64,000 nt of DNA from contig NZ_RXFQ01000011.1 in assembly GCF_003951285.1 (NCBI RefSeq), positions 124,001 through 188,000 on the forward strand, written 5' to 3'. Of this stretch, positions 1 to 9,099 are shown piece after piece (position 1 is the stretch's first letter; every line of letters begins with the position of its first letter). Position numbers and translations under genes: made by a program. The notes beneath the pieces are model-generated. The model searched no databases and was not told where the DNA came from. It was given only the letters and a program-made list of their open reading frames with translations. This stretch comes from Variovorax beijingensis (GTDB lineage Bacteria; Pseudomonadota; Gammaproteobacteria; Burkholderiales; Burkholderiaceae_C).

Positions 1-636
1 GTGCCATTCGACCCCCTGCTCGGTACCGTCGCCTGTCAGCCAGCCAAGAATGTTCTTTCGATAGCCGGGCGAAATTGGCGCCTCTTTCAAGAACGGCTCC
101 GTGGGATCTCCCGAAAAAAAGGTCTCCTTGCTGGTCACACTTACCAATGACCTCAAGAGTCTGATCTCGGCAGGCGGAAGAAAGACGAATGATGTTCTGA
201 GCCACGACTGAGAACCCACGCCCAGCAGCGTCACCGACTCGTTGTAGTAGTCAACATGGCCCAGCGCCACACTGCGCCCCCGCATGAGGTTCAACATCCG
301 CTCGCTGAAGCGATCTAGGTAGTCCACGTACAGCTGTCTGAATGCGGAAGTGGCAAGGTGCACGAAGTCGAAGTCGTCGAGGCGCGAGCCTAGGTAAGCG
401 ATGGCACTATCCCAGGCAGAGAATTCCCAGGCAGCATTGGATCCACCGATCAGTGTCACGCCGCCATCAAGGCGTTCTTCGTGTGACGGGGGCAGCGCGT
501 TGTCAACGACGATGAAGGTATGCTCGATCTGCGGGAGGCGCTGTTCGAACAGCGCCCGAAGATCGGCCACAGCGGATTGATATTTAGCGGTGCCGTGGCG
601 GGCCATAAGCGTGGCAATCCGCAGTTTTGGGGTCAT
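1..636 (-). CDS. Putative glycosyltransferase-like protein of a glycan locus (3' end outside window)
   Basis: The reverse strand is open from an ATG at 636 to the window edge (212 codons, no stop seen). The start codon shares the bases ATGA with the stop of the glycosyltransferase gene upstream, so the two are probably translationally coupled. The protein starts MTPKLRIATLMARHG, has a predicted strand ending IVVDN near residue 48, and then an EFSAWDSAI segment. Such a DN...EFS(A/G)WD pattern occurs, as I recall, in GT-A-like proteins of O-antigen loci, but I cannot name the family firmly. Its place as last visible gene of the rhamnose/glycosyltransferase operon supports a role in surface-glycan assembly. 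Base composition is lower in GC than the rfb genes. Confidence 0.6.
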   Translation of the reverse strand, partial: MTPKLRIATLMARHGTAKYQSAVADLRALFEQRLPQIEHTFIVVDNALPPSHEERLDGGVTLIGGSNAAWEFSAWDSAIAYLGSRLDDFDFVHLATSAFRQLYVDYLDRFSERMLNLMRGRSVALGHVDYYNESVTLLGVGSQSWLRTSFVFLPPAEIRLLRSLVSVTSKETFFSGDPTEPFLKEAPISPGYRKNILGWLTGDGTEQGVEWH

Positions 637-2582
637 AGCTTCATCCATGTCAAGGTATGTTCTCGCTCCGTCCAACGCACAATGTCGGTGCGATGTAGGC
701 ATTCCTCGACAAAATCGAGCAGGTCCAACGCATAGCTGTGCCAGTTCGGGGGACGCACGCCATTGGTGAGTGCGGTAGCGCAAGACAGTTCGTTCACCGG
801 CAAGCCCGCCAACACTCGGCCCAGGCCCTCGACCAAGGAAACCTTATCGTCGAACTCGATCATCCGGCCGGGCAAGCATGAATGCGCAGCAATCTCGTCC
901 CATAAGGCGGATTTTCGAACCAGCACGGAACGTCCGTAGGCAAGGCTCTCCACCACCGGCAGCCCGAAGCCCTCATAGTGCGACGGAAACACCACCGCCT
1001 GCGCAGTTGCGATCAGCCTGTGAACCTCGTCGCCCGATACCTGTCCGCTCGGCACGTATTCGACCCGCGGCAGCGCACAAGAGGCCGCACCAAGAACCAT
1101 GAATTTCTGCAAGGGGAAGGCATCCGACAAGATCTGCAATGTCGGCACTAGGTCCTTATGGTCGTAGTCGTTGCCAAACAGCAGCACATGATCGAGTGGC
1201 GCGTGCGCACCAACTGCAGGATCCGAGTGGTCGTTGCCATCGAGACTCAGGTGGATGACTCTCTCCTGCACGCACGGCTTCACCGGAAATCTCGGCTGGA
1301 ACCGCTGGCGGCTAAAAGACGAAATGTAGGCAAGCCCATCCGCGTGCGCGGCGATGAAACGCCAAGTTTCTTCCACGCGAAGGTCGACTGCATACAGCAC
1401 ATCCCAGGCAATGGTGTCCAGGATGTTGAAGATATTGACCAGCGCGTGGCGATGCAGCTGCGCCACGGTTTCCAGCGCCCACGGCTGATTGGGCATCAGG
1501 GCCGCCGCGTATGCGCCTGCAATATCGCCATGCGCATGGACAAGACTGGGATAACGCTCGGCCAAACCGTGAAATCTCGCAGCCTCGGACTGGCTTTGGA
1601 CAACAACTTCCCAAGATGGGTGTTCGACCGACGAAAGGCCGTCGAGCAAACCCAGCATCACTTGCGATGTGCCGTTGTGAATGGCGGACATGCCACGGAA
1701 ATCGAGCAGAAGGCGCTTCGGCTGGCGCACTGGTGGATGCGCTGCAGCCAAGAGTTGCTCCAGCCGCCGGTGCGCACGGCGTTCGATCTCGGCACCTGCA
1801 CGTATGTGGTCAGGATACCTGTCGAGCAGTGTCGCCATGTCGGCTGATTCGAGTTGCGGGTAGGCCAGCCGGTGCGCATCTTCGCTGGAATCCACGGGCA
1901 GGGTGACAACCGCCCTATTGGAGACCGCATTTCGGTAGCCCTTGCGTCTTGCCCGGCACAACCCCAGGGCGAGCGCACCAGTCAAACTGCGAAATGGCCC
2001 GGAGGGCCCGAGTGCGGCCACGACTTCGCGGCGCAGTAGAAGGCACGAGGCCAGCAGCTCTGCCGTGATCGCGATCTCTGGCAACTCCGCCAGCGCTCTT
2101 TTTGAGGTGAGCCCATGGCTTGGGACCTCCGCTGAATACGGGAATGGAAAGATGCCATCGGTTCTCGCGTCGGCGAAGCGTGGTTGAGCAACACCCAGCA
2201 ATGGATCTGAATGAATGGCACGCCAAAGGTGCAGGAGCACTTCGTTGGACGGGAGCAATGGTCCAATGACAACCAACAAGGCCCGGCGCCGCATGGCGGC
2301 TTCCTCGACGGCAAGGTCGAACAATACAGCGCCGTCGGCATTGGCTTGCAGCGCACCGCTCCAATCTGGTCTTGGCTGAAGTTCAAGTCTCGGCGGTACT
2401 ACGACACTTAGTCGATCCACGACGTCGCCAAAGCCGCAGTACTTCAGAAGCTTGGCAACGTGCTGATCAAGCCCTGCCTGATCGAGCGCGCAGGCAGACA
2501 GATCAACCAGCAGATCGTAGGGCCCGACAATAAAAGACCCGGCGGAGGTCACGGAGGAGGCCGTCATCGATTCAGAATTCAT
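633..2582 (-). CDS. GT4-family glycosyltransferase (649 aa)
   Basis: The C-terminal third is a GT-B, GT4-type domain: a donor-side segment around residues 440-470 (VLLFGNDYDHKDL), then VVFPSHYEGFGLPVVE with the family E-x7-E pair at E537 and E545. The N-terminal ~350 residues are not recognisable to me and may be an extra domain. The most upstream in-frame starts lie deep inside the preceding gene; I chose the ATG at 2582, which overlaps that gene's stop by 11 bp, and the ATG at 2567 is the alternative. It overlaps the next gene by 4 bp. It probably transfers a sugar, perhaps rhamnose from the dTDP-rhamnose made by the same operon, onto a lipid-linked glycan at the cytoplasmic membrane; the actual sugar is unknown. 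Confidence 0.85.
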   Translation of the reverse strand: MNSESMTASSVTSAGSFIVGPYDLLVDLSACALDQAGLDQHVAKLLKYCGFGDVVDRLSVVVPPRLELQPRPDWSGALQANADGAVLFDLAVEEAAMRRRALLVVIGPLLPSNEVLLHLWRAIHSDPLLGVAQPRFADARTDGIFPFPYSAEVPSHGLTSKRALAELPEIAITAELLASCLLLRREVVAALGPSGPFRSLTGALALGLCRARRKGYRNAVSNRAVVTLPVDSSEDAHRLAYPQLESADMATLLDRYPDHIRAGAEIERRAHRRLEQLLAAAHPPVRQPKRLLLDFRGMSAIHNGTSQVMLGLLDGLSSVEHPSWEVVVQSQSEAARFHGLAERYPSLVHAHGDIAGAYAAALMPNQPWALETVAQLHRHALVNIFNILDTIAWDVLYAVDLRVEETWRFIAAHADGLAYISSFSRQRFQPRFPVKPCVQERVIHLSLDGNDHSDPAVGAHAPLDHVLLFGNDYDHKDLVPTLQILSDAFPLQKFMVLGAASCALPRVEYVPSGQVSGDEVHRLIATAQAVVFPSHYEGFGLPVVESLAYGRSVLVRKSALWDEIAAHSCLPGRMIEFDDKVSLVEGLGRVLAGLPVNELSCATALTNGVRPPNWHSYALDLLDFVEECLHRTDIVRWTEREHTLTWMKL

Positions 2583-5484
2583 CAAGTGCACCGGCAAGCT
2601 CCGCATAGACAACTTCGGGCGAAAATTCGCGGGCGAGCGTGGTGCCAAGTCCGGCGAGCATCTCGGCGTCTGGCCGTTCCGAGAGGACACGCAAGACGTG
2701 CTGGGCGAAGAGGAACCAGTCCGAGGCTACGTGGAGCAGCGGCTTCGCCGCGGCACTGATGCCATCAACCCCCGCGGGGAATGCGACCACCGGCCGCAAT
2801 TGACAGATTGCCTCGACTGTCTTGATCTTCAGGCCCGTGCCGGCCACAGTTGGGTTGATGACAACAGTGGCACTCGCATATGCAGCATTCAGGTCGTCGA
2901 GTCGGCCAAGCACTTTCACACCATCGGGAACGATAGCAATCGATCGGCCCACGTCGCCGACGATGTGCAGTTCGGCATCGCTCCTTTCCTTACGGATGAT
3001 CGGCCATGAAAAGCTCAGGAAGTCCTTCGTCCCTTTGACATTCATTGGATTGTTAGAGGCCACCAGCAGAGCGATCGGTCGAGGTGGTGGTACCACAGCC
3101 TTCGTATTCACTTGGAAATCGACGCCCACGTTTACCACGTTGCATTCCGGGGCAAGCCGCATGAGATCACGGGTTTCTGCGGGCTGAATTCCTATAAGTA
3201 GCTGAGCCCGCTTGAGCAAAGCGGCTTCCTCGGCATCGCTCAGTGCGAGGCCATCGGTCACACCGTACTGCTGCACTTTGCGCGCCTTGGTAGAAAAGAC
3301 ATCGTGGGTGTCGATCACCTTCAATAGTTCTGGGCGCATCGCGGCAAATGCGCGCGTCATAAACACGTACTCGGCCAGAAGAATGTCCGGTCTCCAATTT
3401 GCATCGAGCTTCACCAGCAGTTCGATTAGTATGTTCGGACAGAAGGTGCGCATGGTACCCAGCAAGTCCCGTTCGCGTTGAGTCGCAGGCACTTGCTCGC
3501 CAAGCATCGCAGCGAAGTCGCGGGCTACTCCACCATGAAGCCCTTCGAGAAGCGGCGAATCTTCGTCGAGATTGTGATGGATCACGCCGTCGCGACCACA
3601 CACGACGAAATTCGGATAGACCGAGGCGGCCACTGCAATCTGCTTATCGGAAGGTACCTCGTGCGGGAGCGGGCAGATCACGACCAGCGGACTGTAGCCA
3701 GCGCTCGACAGCCACGTAAGCAGCTGATGAATTCGATACTCGTTGCCAGCACGAGGGGGGTATGGCATCACATGGCTGACACAAAGCACACGGCGTTTTG
3801 AAGCAGGAGTGCGTGCGACCGAAGGAACATCGAGGCGCCGCACATCAAAGCGCCTCTCGACATCCGTACTCGGAGCTAGTGCGGGCAACAGTTTGCCTTC
3901 GGGCGCCGGCGCCGGCGATACTGGCGTCTTCCCCTGACGAAGCGTGATGAGTCGCCATCCGGCTTTGACGGTTCCCACCGCCGCACGCCTGAGCTTCGGA
4001 TGCCGCCTGAGGAACTCGCGCAGCCCAGCCACCGCCTTCGGGTGACGCGAGGCAATGCCACGCATCGGGCCTGTGAGCCTCCAGCTTACGGAGGCATAGA
4101 CCGCATGCAATTGCTGGCGCGCGCTCGCAGCGTCCGCTCTTAACTGATCCGCTTCCGCTTGCACCGCTGCAATCTGCCGTCTAAGCACTAGAGTCTGGTC
4201 GTACTGGACCTGTAGTTCGCTACGCGCGAGTCTGAGGTCTCTGGATGCTTGCTGTATCTGCGCTTCATGCAGAGTTGCACTCGCTCTAGCCTCCTTTTGT
4301 AGCTTGGTTTCCTGCGCCACAAGTTGCTCGCGCATATCCGCCAGATTGGCTTCTCGGTTAGCCAGTTGCTTGCTGCTCTCCGCCAACAAATGGCGCTCGT
4401 GCGCAAGTGCCGCGGCGGCGCCGCGTCGTTCGACCTCTGCTGCTGCGCGCACGTGGCGCAACGACTCGCGCAATGCTTCGATTGCGCGACGCAATGTCTC
4501 GAGCGGCAGGTCATCGCTGATGACTGCGTTGCGCTCGGGTGCTTTAGTTGGCGGCACTACCAACGCTGCCAGTTGCGAGGTATCGATCTGCGGTGCCGCA
4601 ACTTTTCGAAGTGGGAGCTCGCGGGCATACGCTGCATCGAGCTGGCGGCAAATCGCCTGAAATGCCGCATCGCCATCGACACCCTCCTCTTCTTCCCACG
4701 TCTTGAGGCGATCGAGGATGTCGTACAGCGCGCGCAACACGGCCACAGCGCGTGGATAGCCTCCCGGTTCACTCGACTTGGTAACGGAGACATATCGGTT
4801 GATATTCTCGTGCGAGAACGCCACGACATCATCACCGGCATGCGGGACTCGCACGCGGTCCGGCCTCGACGTGTAGCGGTTGGCCTTCTCGATCCACTGC
4901 TCTACGTTCTTGTGCGACAGGTGATGGATGCAGGTACCGTCCTCGTAAGGAACGACGTAGGCAGCCGCCTCGTCGTACTTCATACCGCCATGCACCGTCT
5001 CAAGGAAGGTTATTGCCTTTTTTGAGAAAAACCGAGGCTGGAATTCAGGCCAGTAGTAGGCACGCTCGTCGTGCTGGCCCATGATGTAGTGCCGTTGCGG
5101 CAACAAGTAGACAGACGCGCGGGGAGATATGAGTTCGCGCTCGATGAAGCGAACAGCCTCGACGCTCAGGCATTCATCATCGTCCATGCAGACGATCCAG
5201 TCGTGCTTGCAGGTCGCGACCGCAAACGCCCTGGTTTCCTCAACCACAGGTGACCAGGGCACGACGATCACGCGGTCCGCAAACTGCGCCGCAAGCTCCG
5301 CGGTTCCATCTGTTGAAGACTTGTCAATTACCAGGAGTTCGTCGACAAACGACAGTGCCCTGAGGCAGGTACCTATCAGATCAACTCGGTTGTAGGCGAT
5401 GACGACGCCACTGACCCTTTGGCGTGCGGCACCCGTGTTTGTCACAGGAGATTTTGAAGTTTCTTGCAGCCCTTCGATCGACAT
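2572..5484 (-). CDS. Bifunctional glycosyltransferase: GT2 - coiled coil - GT4 (970 aa)
   Basis: Residues about 24-230 form a GT2 (GT-A) domain: GVVIAYNR at the start and an acidic DDDE at 101-104 as the metal/nucleotide-sugar motif. Residues about 325-470 are rich in Ala, Glu, Gln and Arg in a heptad-like pattern and read as a long coiled coil. It ends with SVSWRLTGPMR, a motif I associate with large multi-domain glycosyltransferases of O-antigen loci. Residues about 570-960 form a second GT-B domain with VASNNPMNVKG and the GTGLKIKTVEAI donor-binding stretch. A clear Shine-Dalgarno GAGGA precedes the ATG. Two transferases joined by a coiled coil suggest consecutive sugar additions, with the coiled coil setting a scaffold or chain-length distance. 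Sugar specificity cannot be read from the sequence. Confidence 0.88.
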   Translation of the reverse strand: MSIEGLQETSKSPVTNTGAARQRVSGVVIAYNRVDLIGTCLRALSFVDELLVIDKSSTDGTAELAAQFADRVIVVPWSPVVEETRAFAVATCKHDWIVCMDDDECLSVEAVRFIERELISPRASVYLLPQRHYIMGQHDERAYYWPEFQPRFFSKKAITFLETVHGGMKYDEAAAYVVPYEDGTCIHHLSHKNVEQWIEKANRYTSRPDRVRVPHAGDDVVAFSHENINRYVSVTKSSEPGGYPRAVAVLRALYDILDRLKTWEEEEGVDGDAAFQAICRQLDAAYARELPLRKVAAPQIDTSQLAALVVPPTKAPERNAVISDDLPLETLRRAIEALRESLRHVRAAAEVERRGAAAALAHERHLLAESSKQLANREANLADMREQLVAQETKLQKEARASATLHEAQIQQASRDLRLARSELQVQYDQTLVLRRQIAAVQAEADQLRADAASARQQLHAVYASVSWRLTGPMRGIASRHPKAVAGLREFLRRHPKLRRAAVGTVKAGWRLITLRQGKTPVSPAPAPEGKLLPALAPSTDVERRFDVRRLDVPSVARTPASKRRVLCVSHVMPYPPRAGNEYRIHQLLTWLSSAGYSPLVVICPLPHEVPSDKQIAVAASVYPNFVVCGRDGVIHHNLDEDSPLLEGLHGGVARDFAAMLGEQVPATQRERDLLGTMRTFCPNILIELLVKLDANWRPDILLAEYVFMTRAFAAMRPELLKVIDTHDVFSTKARKVQQYGVTDGLALSDAEEAALLKRAQLLIGIQPAETRDLMRLAPECNVVNVGVDFQVNTKAVVPPPRPIALLVASNNPMNVKGTKDFLSFSWPIIRKERSDAELHIVGDVGRSIAIVPDGVKVLGRLDDLNAAYASATVVINPTVAGTGLKIKTVEAICQLRPVVAFPAGVDGISAAAKPLLHVASDWFLFAQHVLRVLSERPDAEMLAGLGTTLAREFSPEVVYAELAGALDEF

Positions 5485-5553
5485 TCAGTTCCTCACTCTG
5501 GCGCTCGTGCTGGCGCCGTATTTATAGATGGGCAACAGATCTTCGCCTGTCTT

Positions 5554-6102
5554 TTAGTCGAAGGTTTCGGCTTGACTCAATGAAACACCGAGTTCGTCTT
5601 TCGCGGACAGCACAGGGCCCATGCCGGCATCCGGCCATTCGATACCGATCGTCGCATCGCTCCACACGATACTGCGCTCATGCGCCGGCGCGTAATAGTC
5701 GGTGGTCTTGTACAAGAACTCCGCCGTCTCGCTCAGCACCAGGAAGCCGTGCGCAAAGCCCTCGGGCACCCACAGCTGCCGGTGGTTGTCCTCGCTGAGC
5801 TCCACCCCCACCCATTTCCCAAACGTCGGCGACGACTTGCGGATGTCCACCGCCACATCGAACACCGCGCCGCGCACCACGCGCACCAGCTTGCCCTGCG
5901 GCTGCTGGATCTGGTAGTGCAGGCCCCGCAGCACGCCCTTGGCCGAGCGCGAATGGTTGTCCTGCACGAACTCCACGTGCCGGCCAACGGCCTCGTCGAA
6001 CGCCTTGCCGTTGAAGCTCTCGTAGAAGAAGCCGCGCGCATCGCCGAAGACCTTCGGCTCGATGATCAGCACCTCGGGAATCGCGGTCGGCGTGGCCTTC
6101 AC
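5554..6102 (-). CDS. rfbC: dTDP-4-dehydrorhamnose 3,5-epimerase
   Basis: This 182-residue cupin-fold enzyme epimerises C3 and C5 of dTDP-4-keto-6-deoxyglucose, the third step to dTDP-L-rhamnose. The signature RGLHYQ carries the catalytic His62, and FLYKTTDYYAP around residue 131 holds the catalytic Tyr. Length matches the family (about 180). The reading frame runs further upstream, but a GTG at 6102 preceded by GGAGGT and sharing GTGA with the rfbA stop is the convincing start. It is the fourth gene of rfbBDAC; the glycosyltransferase genes follow after a 69-bp gap in which I see no good terminator. Confidence 0.97.
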   Translation of the reverse strand: MKATPTAIPEVLIIEPKVFGDARGFFYESFNGKAFDEAVGRHVEFVQDNHSRSAKGVLRGLHYQIQQPQGKLVRVVRGAVFDVAVDIRKSSPTFGKWVGVELSEDNHRQLWVPEGFAHGFLVLSETAEFLYKTTDYYAPAHERSIVWSDATIGIEWPDAGMGPVLSAKDELGVSLSQAETFD

Positions 6103-6998
6103 GAGCGCACCTCCTCGGCCAGCAGATGGTTCAGGTACTTGCCGTAGCCGTTCTTCTGCAGCGGCACGGCCAGCCTGGCCAGTTGCTCCCGGTCGATGAA
6201 GCCGTTGCGCCATGCAATCTCTTCCGGGCAGGCGATCTTGAGCCCCTGCCGGTGCTCCAGGGTCTGGATGAACTGCGCGGCCTCCAGCAGGCTCTCGTGC
6301 GTGCCGGTGTCCAGCCAGGCATAGCCGCGCTGCATGATCTGCACGTTGAGCTGGTCGCGGTCGAGGTAGGCCTGGTTCACGGCCGTGATCTCCAGCTCGC
6401 CGCGCGCACTGGGCTTCACGGCCTTGGCGATCTCCACCACCTGGTTGTCGTAGAAGTACAGGCCCGTGACAGCGTAGCTGCTCTTGGGCTTGGCCGGCTT
6501 CTCTTCGATGCTGCTGGCCTTGCCGTTTGCATCGAAGGCCACCACGCCATAGCGCTCGGGGTCGTGCACGTGGTAGGCGAACACGGTGGCGCCCGAGGGC
6601 TTCGAATCGGCATCGGCCAAGAGATGCGCGAAGTCATGGCCGTAGAAGATGTTGTCGCCCAGCACCAGCGCGCTCGGCGAATTGCCTAAGAATTTGTCGC
6701 CGATGATGAAGGCCTGCGCGAGGCCATCGGGGCTGGGCTGCACCGCGTATTGCAGGTTGATGCCCCACTGGCTGCCGTCGCCCAGCAGCTGCTGGAAGCG
6801 CGGGGTGTCCTGCGGCGTGCTGATGATCAGGATGTCGCGCATGCCGCCGAGCATCAGCGTGCTGAGCGGGTAGTAGATCATCGGCTTGTCGTACACCGGC
6901 AGCAGCTGCTTGCTGAGCGCGAGCGTGGCGGGGTGCAGCCGGGTGCCGGAGCCGCCGGCCAGGATGATGCCTTTGCGTTGGGTGGTCTTCGTGGTCAT
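6099..6998 (-). CDS. rfbA: Glucose-1-phosphate thymidylyltransferase
   Basis: This enzyme makes dTDP-glucose from dTTP and glucose-1-phosphate, the first step of dTDP-L-rhamnose synthesis, in the cytoplasm. The nucleotide-binding loop LAGGSGTRLHP lies at residues 13-23, followed by SKQLLPVYDKPMIYYPL and LGDNIFYG, all standard for RmlA. Its 299 residues are the usual family length (about 290-300). The enzyme is typically inhibited by dTDP-rhamnose. It sits between rfbD (66-bp gap upstream) and rfbC (4-bp overlap downstream). Confidence 0.98.
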   Translation of the reverse strand: MTTKTTQRKGIILAGGSGTRLHPATLALSKQLLPVYDKPMIYYPLSTLMLGGMRDILIISTPQDTPRFQQLLGDGSQWGINLQYAVQPSPDGLAQAFIIGDKFLGNSPSALVLGDNIFYGHDFAHLLADADSKPSGATVFAYHVHDPERYGVVAFDANGKASSIEEKPAKPKSSYAVTGLYFYDNQVVEIAKAVKPSARGELEITAVNQAYLDRDQLNVQIMQRGYAWLDTGTHESLLEAAQFIQTLEHRQGLKIACPEEIAWRNGFIDREQLARLAVPLQKNGYGKYLNHLLAEEVRS

Positions 6999-7064
6999 TG
7001 TGTTGTGTTCTCCGCTTCTTGCTGCTTGCTGCTTGCTTGCGTGTGTCGCTTGTTCTGCCGCCAG

Positions 7065-7955
7065 TCAAAGGGTCTCGCGCAGCATGCGGGCCACGCCCTG
7101 CTGCCAGTGCGGCAGCACCAGCCCGAAGGTGGACTGCAGCTTGCGCGTGTCCAGGCGCGAGTTGGCGGGGCGCGTGGCGGGGGTGGGGAAGGCGCTGGTG
7201 GGCACGGGGTCGACCGCTTCGGGTCCGGCCTTGAGTTCGACGCCGGCCGCCTTGGCCTGCGCGATCACGAAGCGGGCATAGCCGTGCCAGGTGGTCTCGC
7301 CGCCGGCGACTGCGTGGTACAGGCCGGCCTTGGCCGGGTCCTGCAGGGTGGCGCGGATGGCGTGCGCCGTGACGTCGGCCAGCAGCTCGGCGCCGGTGGG
7401 CGCGCCGAACTGGTCGTCGATGACGGTCAGGCGGTCGCGCTCCTTGGCGATGCGCAGCATGGTCTTGGCAAAGTTGCCGCCGCGCGCGGCATAGACCCAG
7501 CTGGTGCGCAGGATCAGGTGCCTGGCACAGTTCTTTGCCACCAGCTGCTCGCCTTCGAGCTTGGTGCGGCCGTACACGCTGAGGGGGCCGGTGGCGTCGT
7601 CTTCCTTCCAGGGCGTGCGGCCGCTGCCGTCGAAGACGTAGTCGGTGGAGTAGTGCACCATGAGCGCGCCGATCTGCTGCGCGGCCAGGGCCACCACGCC
7701 GGGCGAGGTGGCGTTGAGCTTGCGCGCGAACTCGGGCTCGCTCTCGGCCTTGTCGACGGCGGTGTGGGCCGCGGCATTGACGATGACGTCGGGGCGCACC
7801 TGGAGTACCGTCTCGGCCAGCTGCTCGGGGCGGCTGAAGTCGGCGTGGAAGTCGGTGCTGTCGAAGTCGAGCGCGACCAGCTCGCCCAGCGGCGCGAGGC
7901 TGCGCTGCAGCTCCCAGCCGACCTGGCCGCCCTTGCCCAGCAGCAGCAGCTTCAT
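7065..7955 (-). CDS. rfbD: dTDP-4-dehydrorhamnose reductase
   Basis: This extended SDR performs the final NAD(P)H-dependent reduction giving dTDP-L-rhamnose. Visible motifs are GKGGQVG at 7-13 (Rossmann loop), STDYVF at 103-108 and the catalytic YGRTK with Tyr128 and Lys132. The ATG at 7955 overlaps the rfbB stop as ATGA. The protein is 296 residues, normal for RmlD. The rest of the much longer open frame upstream is a shadow of rfbB. Codon use is strongly GC-biased, unlike the glycosyltransferase genes further down the operon. Confidence 0.98.
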   Translation of the reverse strand: MKLLLLGKGGQVGWELQRSLAPLGELVALDFDSTDFHADFSRPEQLAETVLQVRPDVIVNAAAHTAVDKAESEPEFARKLNATSPGVVALAAQQIGALMVHYSTDYVFDGSGRTPWKEDDATGPLSVYGRTKLEGEQLVAKNCARHLILRTSWVYAARGGNFAKTMLRIAKERDRLTVIDDQFGAPTGAELLADVTAHAIRATLQDPAKAGLYHAVAGGETTWHGYARFVIAQAKAAGVELKAGPEAVDPVPTSAFPTPATRPANSRLDTRKLQSTFGLVLPHWQQGVARMLRETL

Positions 7956-9034
7956 GCCGCCGCCTGGGCCGCGGGGGCGGCGTCGTATTGCTTCTCGACC
8001 CATGCGCGGTAGGCGCCGCTTTGCACGTTGCGCACCCATTCGCCGTGGGCCAGGTACCACTGGACGGTCTTGCGGATGCCGCTGTCGAAGGTTTCGGCGG
8101 GCTTCCAGCCGAGTTCGCGCTCGAGCTTGCGCGCATCGATGGCGTAGCGCCGGTCGTGGCCGGGGCGGTCGGTGACGTAGCTGATCTGGGCCTTGTAGGG
8201 CTGGCCGTCGGCGCGGGGGCTCAGCTCGTCGAGCAGCGCGCAGACGGTGTGGACGATCTCGATGTTGGGCTTCTCGTTCCAGCCGCCGACGTTGTAGGTC
8301 TCGCCGAGCCGGCCGGCTTCGAGCACGCGGCGGATGGCGCTGCAGTGGTCCTTGACGTAGAGCCAGTCGCGCACCTGCATGCCGTCGCCGTACACGGGCA
8401 GGGGCTTGCCGGCCAGGGCGTTGACGATCATGAGCGGGATGAGCTTCTCGGGGAAGTGGAAGGGCCCGTAGTTGTTGGAGCAGTTGGTGGTGACGACCGG
8501 CAGGCCGTAGGTGTGGTGCCAGGCGCGCACGAGGTGGTCGCTGGCGGCCTTGCTGGCCGAGTAGGGGCTGTTGGGCTCGTACTTGTTCTCTTCGGTGAAG
8601 GCGGGGTCGCTCTTGGAGAGGGAGCCGTAGACCTCGTCGGTGGACACGTGCAGGAAGCGGAAGGCGGCTTTCTGCTCGGCCGGCAGCGCGCTCCAGTGGC
8701 CGCGCACGGACTCGAGCAGGCGGAAGGTGCCCAGCACGTTGGTCTGCACGAAGTCTTCGGGGCCGTGGATGGAGCGGTCCACATGCGATTCCGCGGCAAA
8801 GTTCACGATGGCGCGCGGCCGGTGCTCGGCCAGGAGGCGGTCGACCAGGGCGCTGTCGCCGATGTCGCCCTGCACGAAGAGGTGCCGCGGGTCGCCCTTG
8901 AGCGACGCGAGGGTCTCCAGGTTGCCGGCGTAGGTCAGTTTGTCGAGGTTCACGACGGGCTCGTCGCTCTGCGCCAGCCAGTCGAGTACGAAGTTGGCGC
9001 CGATGAAGCCCGCGCCGCCGGTTACCAGGATCAT
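7952..9034 (-). CDS. rfbB: dTDP-glucose 4,6-dehydratase
   Basis: First gene of the rhamnose operon. It converts dTDP-glucose to dTDP-4-keto-6-deoxyglucose using tightly bound NAD+. The extended SDR fold shows TGGAGFIG at 5-12, the catalytic STDEVYG at 131-137 (Asp133, Glu134) and YSASK at 158-162. At 360 residues it is full length. GGGGAG five bases before the ATG is a strong ribosome binding site. The promoter probably lies just upstream, back to back with the riboswitch promoter of dadA. Confidence 0.98.
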   Translation of the reverse strand: MILVTGGAGFIGANFVLDWLAQSDEPVVNLDKLTYAGNLETLASLKGDPRHLFVQGDIGDSALVDRLLAEHRPRAIVNFAAESHVDRSIHGPEDFVQTNVLGTFRLLESVRGHWSALPAEQKAAFRFLHVSTDEVYGSLSKSDPAFTEENKYEPNSPYSASKAASDHLVRAWHHTYGLPVVTTNCSNNYGPFHFPEKLIPLMIVNALAGKPLPVYGDGMQVRDWLYVKDHCSAIRRVLEAGRLGETYNVGGWNEKPNIEIVHTVCALLDELSPRADGQPYKAQISYVTDRPGHDRRYAIDARKLERELGWKPAETFDSGIRKTVQWYLAHGEWVRNVQSGAYRAWVEKQYDAAPAAQAAA

Positions 9035-9059
9035 GAGTCTCCCCGAAGTTTCGAATCAA

Positions 9060-9089
9060 TGACAATTATCCCATTGGTCCGAATTGTCA
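9060..9089. repeat. 8-bp perfect inverted repeat over the rfb promoter
   Basis: TGACAATT (9060-9067) and AATTGTCA (9082-9089) are exact reverse complements with a 14-bp spacer. The arms cover the proposed -35 and -10 regions of the rfb promoter, so a dimeric repressor bound here would block rfbB transcription. No candidate regulator gene lies next to it. Confidence 0.45.
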
Positions 9090-9090
9090 A
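9065..9090 (-). promoter_or_regulatory. Probable rfbBDAC promoter, minus strand
   Basis: On the minus strand a perfect TTGACA (9090-9085) is followed 14 bp later by GATAAT (9070-9065). The -35 hexamer is consensus, but the spacer is shorter than the usual 16-18 bp, so the -10 assignment is weak. It lies 31 bp upstream of the rfbB start codon, and its -35 is only about 10 bp from the -35 of the dadA promoter on the other strand. Confidence 0.4.
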
Positions 9091-9099
9091 AATTCATGG

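Noticed and set aside
3876..4061. Separate small genes opposite or between the coiled-coil part of the glycosyltransferase
   Set aside because: The main frame is continuous with domains on both sides; the small frames lack signals.
5485..5553. A transcription terminator between rfbC and the glycosyltransferase gene
   Set aside because: A GGCGC/GCGCC stem can be drawn but it has no U-tract, so I treat the genes as one operon.
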